A stretch of DNA of 7,858 nucleotides. It comes from Bacteroidales bacterium (GTDB taxonomy: Bacteria > Bacteroidota > Bacteroidia > Bacteroidales > Muribaculaceae). How positions within the stretch are numbered: the stretch's first letter is position 1; each line of letters opens with the position of its first letter. The notes beneath the pieces are model-generated. The model ran no database searches and was not told the DNA's origin. It saw only the letters and a list, made by a program, of their open reading frames with translations. Below, one piece after another: positions 1 through 5,500 of this stretch. The position numbers and the translations under genes are program-made. The stretch covers positions 1 to 7,858 of the forward strand of contig SFNC01000085.1 of assembly GCA_004554255.1 (NCBI GenBank), written 5' to 3'.

Positions 1-388
1 CGGGGACGGGCAGCTGCGTCCATGCGCCCGAGGTCTCACCAGTGCGCCGCCACACGGCAGGCAGACCGCCGAAACGGCCGACCACGACGTTGCCGTCGTT
101 CGTCACATCGTTGGCACCGCAGTTGAGGCTTTCGCCCTCTTCGTAACCTTCGGACAGCAGCAACTCCGTGCCGCTATCCACGCCCAAGAGACGCGGGTTT
201 TCAAGGATCAGCGTGTTGGAAGAATTGGTGGCGTAGGCCACGGCCCAAAGCCCGTTGTCGGACATGCCGGTGAGAATGCCGTTGTCGTCGAAGGCATAGC
301 TATGCACCACAGGCTTGCCCGTTTGCGCCGTTGCCTGCATCGCCGCCGCGAACACCAGGCACAGCCATAATTTAAGAAAACGTTTCAT
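1..388 (-). CDS. Secreted protein with HAF-like repeats, N-terminal part (runs off left edge)
   Basis: The reading frame opens with ATG at 388-386 and stays open for 129 codons to the window edge, so the C-terminus is missing. Residues 1-22 (MKRFLKLWLCLVFAAAMQAT then AQ) form a typical Sec signal peptide with a basic start and a hydrophobic core, probably cleaved after ATAQ. The mature part has 'GMSDNGLWAVAYA' (41-53) and 'ANDVTNDGNVVVGRFGG' (92-108) followed by 'LPAVWRR'. This resembles the HAF/beta-propeller-like repeat of extracellular proteins (a (N/S)DxGxxxVG core followed by AxxW); that match is from memory of the motif, not a search. There is no Shine-Dalgarno sequence, only a T-rich stretch before the ATG, as usual in Bacteroidetes. 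It probably has its own promoter at 599-630, giving a leader of about 200 nt that contains the REPIN-like element. Function is unknown; an exported surface or periplasmic protein is the safest reading. Confidence 0.75.
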   Translation of the reverse strand, partial: MKRFLKLWLCLVFAAAMQATAQTGKPVVHSYAFDDNGILTGMSDNGLWAVAYATNSSNTLILENPRLLGVDSGTELLLSEGYEEGESLNCGANDVTNDGNVVVGRFGGLPAVWRRTGETSGAWTQLPVP

Positions 389-427
389 GGAGAAAAAATG
401 TATTTTGGTTGAGAAATATCAAGGCGG

Positions 428-451
428 GTAGGGGCGTTTTGCAAAACGCCC
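428..451 (+). repeat. REP unit 1: GTAG + perfect 20-bp palindrome
   Basis: GTAG (428-431) is followed without a gap by GGGCGTTTTGCAAAACGCCC (432-451), which equals its own reverse complement over all 20 bases. It is the plus-oriented half of the REPIN-like element. Confidence 0.8.
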
Positions 452-564
452 GGAAAAATGTCGTGCAAACGAGCGCAGAGCAGAACTCGTTCTGGATATG
501 CCGAGTGCAGTCGACATTATGCAAATGATTGACGGCATTAGTTGAGCCATGCGGCACACACGGC

Positions 565-588
565 GGGCGTTCTGCAGAACGCCCCTAC
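565..588 (-). repeat. REP unit 2: inverted copy with compensated change
   Basis: GGGCGTTCTGCAGAACGCCC (565-584) is also a perfect 20-bp palindrome and is followed by CTAC (585-588), i.e. GTAG on the minus strand. It differs from unit 1 at two positions, and these two bases pair with each other, so the palindrome is kept. Confidence 0.8.
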
Positions 589-598
589 TTTCTGCGCA

Positions 599-630
599 CA
601 AAGTTACAGTTTTATTCCCTAATAGGCAAC
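599..630 (-). promoter_or_regulatory. Bacteroidetes-type promoter for the gene at 1-388
   Basis: On the minus strand a GTTG -33 box (627-630) is followed after 20 nt by TAACTTTG (599-606), an exact match to TAnnTTTG. Spacing fits the sigma-ABfr consensus. Transcription would start near 592, immediately before the REPIN-like element. The promoter lies about 85-115 nt beyond the stop of the ATPase gene; I see no terminator hairpin in 631-714. Confidence 0.7.
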
Positions 631-714
631 TTTCTGCTATTTCAGGCGTGCTTTTTGTAGACGTTTTAAGAGATTTTACCGACAGACTGCCACAAGAAAC
701 GCCCGATTGCCTTT

Positions 715-2007
715 CTATTTGTCATATAATCCGCCAATGGCATAGAGCGGCACGTTGGTCATCCAGTCCTGCTCGCGATAATCAGACATGGAGAAACGCA
801 GAGCTTTGAGCGATGGGTAGCGGGCCACGAAAGCGGCGAGGCTTTTCGATTTCAGATTTTCTTCCGCTTTCACTTCAATGGGGACAACGCACCCGCCTTT
901 TTGCACCAGAAAATCTATTTCACCCCGGGAGTTGTCGGCCGACCAATAATATAAGAAGTCCACCCTCCCCGACAATTGCTGGCAGGCGTATTGCTCGGTC
1001 AAGGCTCCGCGATATGACGAAAAGATGTCGCTGCCGAGCAATATTGCATCTGCCGGTATCTTATTTATCGCACACATCAGGCCAATGTCGAGCATAAACA
1101 ACTTGAAAGTACCAAACTCCTCAAAGGCATTCAATGGCAGTTCCCCGCTTTTGGTGCGGTTTACTTTATGCACCAAACCGGCATCTTGCAACCACTCCAC
1201 GGCTACTTCAAAGTCCTTAGCCCTCGCCCCCTGCCGCAACGCGCCATAGATGAATTTGCGGTTTTCCTTGGCAAGCTGGCTCGTAATGCTGTGCCACACC
1301 ATTCTGATGCGCGGCACTTCGCTGGTTGGGGCGTGCTTGGAGAAGTCGTTCTCGTAGGACATGAGTATATTGTCCTGCACGCGCCTCACTTCGTCATAGC
1401 CAAGTCCTTCTTGATAGGTCTTCACGGCCTCCGGCATTCCGCCGACATAATAATAAGTGCGCAGCAACTGTTTCAGACGGTCCTTAACGTAGACGAGCGA
1501 AGTCCACTCCCCGCCTTTTATCTGTGCCAGCAGCGTGGCGTGGCCCGTAGCCGTGAGGAACTCGTTGAAACTCATCGGTTGCAAGTTCAGGAAGTCCACT
1601 TTGCCCACGGGAAACGAGTCGCTGCGGTGCATGGCGATGCCGAGTAGAGACCCTGCTGACACTATGTGAAGTTGCGGTGCTTTCTCGTAGAAATATTTCA
1701 GGGAGGTAACGCCACGCGGCGCAGCCTGTATCTCGTCGAAAATAAGAAGCGTGCGCTCATCGATATGCGTTTGGAAGCGCAAACCGAGTGCCGTGAGTAT
1801 GCGGTCGATGTCGAAATCCGGGGCAAACACGTTTTTCAGCATTTCCTCGTCCTCGAAATTCACGTATATCCATTGCTTGTATGCCTTTCGCGCAAACTCC
1901 ATCATCAGCCAAGTCTTGCCCACCTGCCTTGCGCCGCGTATGATCAGAGGCTTGCGGTTCGCCTTTTCTTTCCACTCGATTAATTGCCTGATTGCTTCTC
2001 TTTCCAT
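715..2007 (-). CDS. AAA+ ATPase with DUF4143 C-terminal domain (COG1373-type)
   Basis: A 430-residue cytosolic protein ending in TAG (717-715). The N-terminal AAA (AAA_14-like) domain shows Walker A GARQVGKT (25-32), Walker B LLIFDE (87-92) with following IQAAP, and a sensor-like SAGSLLGI (117-124). The C-terminal DUF4143 part ends with 'GEIDFLV' (362-368) and 'VPIEVKA' (375-381), which has the spacing of a PD-(D/E)xK nuclease core (E363, D365, E378, K380). Length is usual for the family, and all core motifs are intact. The ATG at 2007 lies 33 nt from the proposed -7 box and gives a start (MEREAIRQLIEWKEK) typical of the family. These ATPases are numerous in Bacteroidales, and their cellular role is not established; nuclease activity is only a suggestion from the motif. 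The gene is alone between secreted-protein genes, has its own promoter at 2041-2073, and is preceded by an unusual repeat array. Family assignment is firm; function is not. Confidence 0.92.
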   Translation of the reverse strand: MEREAIRQLIEWKEKANRKPLIIRGARQVGKTWLMMEFARKAYKQWIYVNFEDEEMLKNVFAPDFDIDRILTALGLRFQTHIDERTLLIFDEIQAAPRGVTSLKYFYEKAPQLHIVSAGSLLGIAMHRSDSFPVGKVDFLNLQPMSFNEFLTATGHATLLAQIKGGEWTSLVYVKDRLKQLLRTYYYVGGMPEAVKTYQEGLGYDEVRRVQDNILMSYENDFSKHAPTSEVPRIRMVWHSITSQLAKENRKFIYGALRQGARAKDFEVAVEWLQDAGLVHKVNRTKSGELPLNAFEEFGTFKLFMLDIGLMCAINKIPADAILLGSDIFSSYRGALTEQYACQQLSGRVDFLYYWSADNSRGEIDFLVQKGGCVVPIEVKAEENLKSKSLAAFVARYPSLKALRFSMSDYREQDWMTNVPLYAIGGLYDK

Positions 2008-2040
2008 GGCGTGCTGTTTGATTTGTATGTGAATTATCTG

Positions 2041-2073
2041 CGAAGATAGTGCAAATATCTCTGCAAAAACAAG
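2041..2073 (-). promoter_or_regulatory. Probable promoter of the DUF4143 ATPase gene
   Basis: On the minus strand CTTG (2070-2073) and TATCTTCG (2041-2048; one mismatch to TAnnTTTG) are separated by 21 nt. Start of transcription would be near 2034, giving a leader of about 27 nt before the ATG at 2007. The tandem repeat array begins 6 nt upstream of the -33 box. Confidence 0.5.
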
Positions 2074-2078
2074 CTTTC

Positions 2079-2152
2079 GTCCTGAAAAATGTGGAATTTC
2101 GCATTTTTATGTCCTTAAAAGTGTGGGAAGTCGCATTTTTAAGGACGTAAAA
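2079..2152. repeat. Tandem 32-bp direct repeat with overlapping 16-bp inverted repeat
   Basis: Unit 1 (2079-2110) and unit 2 (2111-2142) match at 26 of 32 positions; the shared core is GTCCT.AAAA.TGTGG followed by TCGCATTTTTA. Unit 2 is bounded by an inverted repeat: TTTTATGTCCTTAAAA (2105-2120) against TTTTAAGGACGTAAAA (2137-2152), one mismatch, 16-nt spacer. The array abuts the -33 box of the ATPase promoter, which suggests an operator or upstream activator site. A remnant of a mobile element end is the alternative. Confidence 0.7.
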
Positions 2153-2168
2153 GCGTATAAGGAATATA

Positions 2169-2206
2169 GAAGAGCCGGGAAGACATGCGCGTCCTCCCGG
2201 CTCTTC
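2169..2206 (-). terminator. GC-rich terminator hairpin after the sialidase/small peptide unit
   Basis: GAAGAGCCGGG (2169-2179) pairs perfectly with CCCGGCTCTTC (2196-2206), and the stem continues inward with AAGAC/GTCCT (one mismatch) around a 6-nt loop ATGCGC. No clear T-run follows on either strand, so it is not a textbook intrinsic terminator. It lies about 70 nt beyond the last coding-like stretch of the sialidase unit and before the ATPase promoter, the right place for transcription to end. Confidence 0.65.
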
Positions 2207-2220
2207 ATATAATCATTGTT

Positions 2221-2252
2221 TACTGGTAGACGAGTTTACAAGTAAACGAGTC
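2221..2252. repeat. Two tandem 16-bp units with TAC/GTA/GAG pattern
   Basis: TACTGGTAGACGAGTT (2221-2236) is followed directly by TACAAGTAAACGAGTC (2237-2252), 12 of 16 identical. The second half includes GTTTAC-AA-GTAAAC (2234-2247), a small palindrome. It lies between the small peptide region and the terminator hairpin. Role unknown; it could be a decayed intergenic repeat. Confidence 0.5.
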
Positions 2253-2275
2253 GTCGATGCATGAGTGATAACGAC

Positions 2276-2390
2276 TTATTCCCAAGTGTTGTCGTCGTTA
2301 GAGTCTTCCCAATAGGGACGTTCTTTGTTTGTCATGGCTTCGCTGCCCGGTAGTTCGCCCGTCCCTTTGTCTATCTCGCTTAGGGCATGG
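2276..2390 (-). pseudogene. Second peptide-like tail, out of frame with the small gene before it
   Basis: Directly after the stop of the 58-codon gene, a different minus frame stays open to TAA at 2278-2276 and reads like protein: 'SEIDKGTGELPGSEAMTNKE' followed by 'RPYWEDSNDDNTWE'. Its end resembles the end of the upstream peptide: both contain a TNK triplet, an internal W and a final WE-stop, and 11 of the last 12 bases agree. The only ATG here that is not inside the upstream gene and opens this frame is at 2335, which would give a 19-residue peptide. The stretch may be a paralogue that lost its start, or the true 3' end of the upstream gene split by a one-base frameshift. It is listed as a remnant with low confidence; expression as a separate peptide is possible. 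Confidence 0.35.
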
Positions 2391-2567
2391 TTATTCCCAA
2401 ATGCTGGTTTTGGGTTCGTTGCCCCAAATATCGGTCTTCTTTTTGTTGGTGCCGGCATTTTCGGCATCAACCACTTCCTCAACTACGCCAATACCCGAGA
2501 CGGCGAGCAAACCTTCTTGATAGAACTCGTAGGCGGTGCAAGCAGGAGAAATATATATCTTTTTCAT
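2391..2567 (-). CDS. Small peptide of the Bacteroidales MKK-YI-P / LLA-SG type (58 aa)
   Basis: ATG at 2567-2565, TAA at 2393-2391. The peptide starts MKKIYISPACTAYEFYQEGL, continues LAVSGIGVVEEVVDAENAG (21-39) and ends TNKKKTDIWGNEPKTSIWE (40-58). Small proteins with an MKK.YI.P opening, an LLA.S(G) motif near residue 20 and a variable acidic/Trp-rich tail are common in Prevotella and Bacteroides; I know no established function. There is no hydrophobic core long enough for a Sec signal. The LLAVSG point could be a leader/core boundary of a processed peptide, which is inference only. It begins 25 nt after the sialidase stop with no promoter or terminator between, so it is probably co-transcribed. 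The upstream gap is A-rich without Shine-Dalgarno. Codon use matches the neighbouring genes. A fused product with the next frame is possible (see the adjacent entry). Confidence 0.7.
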   Translation of the reverse strand: MKKIYISPACTAYEFYQEGLLAVSGIGVVEEVVDAENAGTNKKKTDIWGNEPKTSIWE

Positions 2568-2592
2568 GGTTCTGTTAGTTTTGAGTTTTGGG

Positions 2593-5500
2593 TTACTTCA
2601 CAAAGATTTTCTTGCCGCTTCGAATATAGATGCCGCCACGCTGGGGCTGTGCAATGCGTCGGCCGCTGAGGTCGTAGAGAGGGGCGTTGCCGCCATTAGC
2701 ATCGGCATGGTTTTCAATGCCGCTGATGCCCGTGAGCGCATCTTCGAAGCTAAGCATGAATGAGGGCGAGAGAGAAGTGCCGAGATTGAGGAATGCCTTG
2801 TTCATTTTCAGGTTGTTGCCGCCGACTCTTGCCTTGTAGAGGGCGGTGACGCCGTTGGACGTGGCAAGGATATAGTCGTTCTCAACAATGGTGTGGGCGG
2901 CACCCGCAGTGTGGCTCAATTGGTTATTTTCGATTGTTGTCACCGTTGTTGCTGGGGCGAAATATCCCGGGGTTGCCGTAGTGGCGGTGATGATTACGCC
3001 GGTATTGGCGGGCACTGTGCCGGTAATCTCTTGGAGCGTGATGCCCGTGTTTGCATTGGCTGCTGATGCATAGTAGGCTCTTACGCCGTTGGGAAGCTCG
3101 GTCTCGAACGGTGCGCTGAATGTGCCGATATGCGTTTCGCCCTCGATGCCCGAAATCTTGCTGCCCTGAATTTCAAGCAGGGTGGGGTGGTTGGCATAAT
3201 CGACCTCCTCGAACGTAAATGCCGTGGAGTGAGCTGAATTGTATCGGAGAAACTTGCTCGTGTCTTGGTTGAAACTCGAACTCGTGGAATTGGCTGAAAT
3301 GATAAAGCAAACGTCAGTCGTTCCTCTCTTGCCGCCGAAACATACGTAGCCGAATAGATCTGCCAAAGACGAAGCACTCCCAGTATTAGTTCCGTTCAAT
3401 GCCATTTTTTCCACGAATAATGTGCCGTGTGTTGCGTCATACGCGTCCATATAGCCCTTGTTGCTATTTTGCCCGGCAGCGGAGCCTCTCCAAATCAGAT
3501 ATTTCCCTTCGTTGTTGACAAACATGTAGCGGCCATTTACAACGTGGCAGGTGAATTTGGCAGATTGGGGCAAATCGTTGGCATCGCCAGTTCCCCTTGC
3601 TACCAATGTGAGTTCCGTGGACGCATAGTTTATATAATTCTTGCCTGCGGTAGGATGAACGTTGGTAAACACATAGGTTTTGCCGTCCTCCGGCATCTGA
3701 ATGTCAGAGGTTGCAGACTTATAAGCCGTGACAGCCGAAGAGAGGTCGGCGAGGCGGGTTTCGATGTCGCCCGTGCTGTTTCTGGCCTCGGTCTTGGCAG
3801 CTTCGAGGGCGGCGCGGCTGCTTCCTCCTGCGACGGGGTAGCCCACACCAGTCATGGCCAAAGCAGGTTCGGCCAAGGTGTTGATGGCCACTTCCACGCG
3901 GTTCGAATCGTTGTAGACGGTATATGCTCCGCCCGTTGCGTCGTCGATGGTGAGGGGCGTGTAGACGATGGTGTAGCCGCCCGGCTCTTCTTCAAAGAGG
4001 AAGCCTATGCGGTTGTCCTGCTGCAAGGTCATTGTGGAGTAGGCGGAGTTGCGGAAACTCACTTGCTTGCCCAAAGTCCAGCCCGTGGCGAAAGAGGTGG
4101 GCGTTTGCGTGGCAGAATCTATCACCTTATACCAGATGGAAACGTTCTTGCGCCCCGTGCCTTTCGGTACTGATTGCAGCATCACGGTCTCCTTTGCGCC
4201 CGTCGTTTTGTTGAGCACGTCTTTAAGGCAGAAGATTTCGCCGTTCGTGCCGCTGTCGCTCGTGGTGAGGCCGCCAGATACGTTGTTGCTGGACACGGCC
4301 GTGCCCCAGGTGCCCGTGGTGAAGGTGCCATCGGCAAACGTGAAGAGGTTGAAGTAGCGTCCGCTTCCCTTGCGGCTGCTGAGGATCACCGTGCCGTCGG
4401 GCAGTTCCTCGCACTTGGGTTCGTCGCCGCTCGATGCCGGGCGGTCGTCCACCGTGCCGAGGATGTTCCAGTTTTCGCCGAAGTCGTCAGAGTAGACCAC
4501 GCGGTTGCCTTGGTTCTTTGTCCAAAGGGCGGCATAGAGGCGGAAGTAATCGCCCTTCTTCACCACGCGGCTCTGCATGATGCGTCCCGAACCTACGAAG
4601 AGCGAAGCCACGGTGACGGTTGTCCCGTTTTTCACGAACAGGGGATAGAACTTATCGGTCACTTCCACAGGCGTGGTCCATTCCCATTCGCCCGACGTTT
4701 CATTGTATGTGCCCACAACTTTTGCCACGCGGTTCGGGTTGCTGTTGGAGTCGAGGGTGTAATTGCCGTTCCCGCAAACCGTCTTGCCGCAAACGGAGAG
4801 CACGAGCACCTTGTTGCTTTCGCGGTCGGCCACGATGGCGGCATCGCCGAAAGCGTAGTCGAATGCCACGGGAGATCCCTCTATGCCCGTACCGTTGGCG
4901 ATGAAGAACTCCGTGCCCCACGTTGCGCCGTTGTCTTTGGAGATGCGGGCTTTCAGGTCTACTTCACCGTAGCCCACGTCGCTGCCGCAGGGGCGGTTGT
5001 CGGCAACGGCGATGATGTGGCCGTTTTTGGCCGTGGCGATTGCGGGAATGCGGTAAGGCTTGCCGTTGGCATCGGGCGTCTTGAAGAGCATGCGGTCGGC
5101 ATTGGCGGTATAGGTGAGGTTGAGCGCGTTTTCGCCGGCTGCTTCGAGCGTGAACTCGCTGCCGTCGTAAGCCGCGCCGTTAAGGGTGCAGGCGGTAAGG
5201 TCGAAGCCGCGGTACGTATAGGAAGTGAGGCTGATGCTTGCGCCGACAGGCAGATAGGCTTTGCTGCTCTGCGCGCCGGTGATGGTGGCCACGGAACTGG
5301 TGCCGTTCACCGTGTAGGTCAGTTGGGCAACGGCGTTGCCATCGAAGGCTGTGCCGTCCACCGTGATGTTTTGCGTCAGATATTTTTCCGTGTCGATTAC
5401 TTCAAAGTACCAGCGGTTGCCGCCGTCTCCGTTGCCGTAGAATTTCAGCACATTGCCCACGCCTCCATGGGGGTTAAGACCGATGTTCTGGGTGTTGCCT

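Larger units (their letters stand above)
428..588. repeat. REPIN-like element: two inverted GTAG-palindrome repeats around a hairpin
   Basis: A 24-bp unit at 428-451 (GTAG plus a 20-bp palindrome) recurs in reverse orientation at 565-588, with 22 of 24 bases matching. Between them, 457-467 (AATGTCGTGCA) can pair with 506-518 (TGCA, GT bulge, CGACATT), and CAGAA/TTCTG (481-485/490-494) forms a 4-nt-loop hairpin inside it. REP sequences of other bacteria are defined as a GTAG or GGAG foot followed by a palindrome, and paired inverted REPs form REPINs or BIMEs mobilised by RAYT (TnpA-REP) transposases. The geometry here fits that definition. No RAYT gene is in the window. The element lies in the leader of the gene at 1-388, 39 nt before its ATG. 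Alternatives are a non-autonomous MITE or a structured RNA leader. Confidence 0.7.

Noticed and set aside
372..601. Two minus-strand short frames spanning the leader and the repeat element
   Set aside because: They overlap the real signal-peptide start in another frame and their sequence is mostly translated palindrome.
549..809. Plus-strand frame of 86 codons across the REPIN-like element and the end of the ATPase gene
   Set aside because: It begins in a repeat, runs through the promoter of the leftward gene and ends antisense to the ATPase; composition is not protein-like.
1757..2104. Minus-strand frame of 115 codons overlapping the ATPase start
   Set aside because: It is the ATPase gene read in a shifted frame; it crosses the promoter and lacks any motif.
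2079..2152. CRISPR array
   Set aside because: The 32-bp units are directly adjacent without spacers, only two in number and only 26/32 identical; no cas genes nearby.
2325..2669. Plus-strand frame of 114 codons over the small peptide region
   Set aside because: It is antisense to the 58-codon peptide gene and the sialidase end; the minus frame starts with the recognisable MKK.YI.P sequence and fits the operon.
3427..4173. Plus-strand frame of 248 codons, and its neighbours at 5560-6267 and 6703-7134
   Set aside because: All lie inside the sialidase gene on the opposite strand and have the same shadow composition; no start signals or family features.
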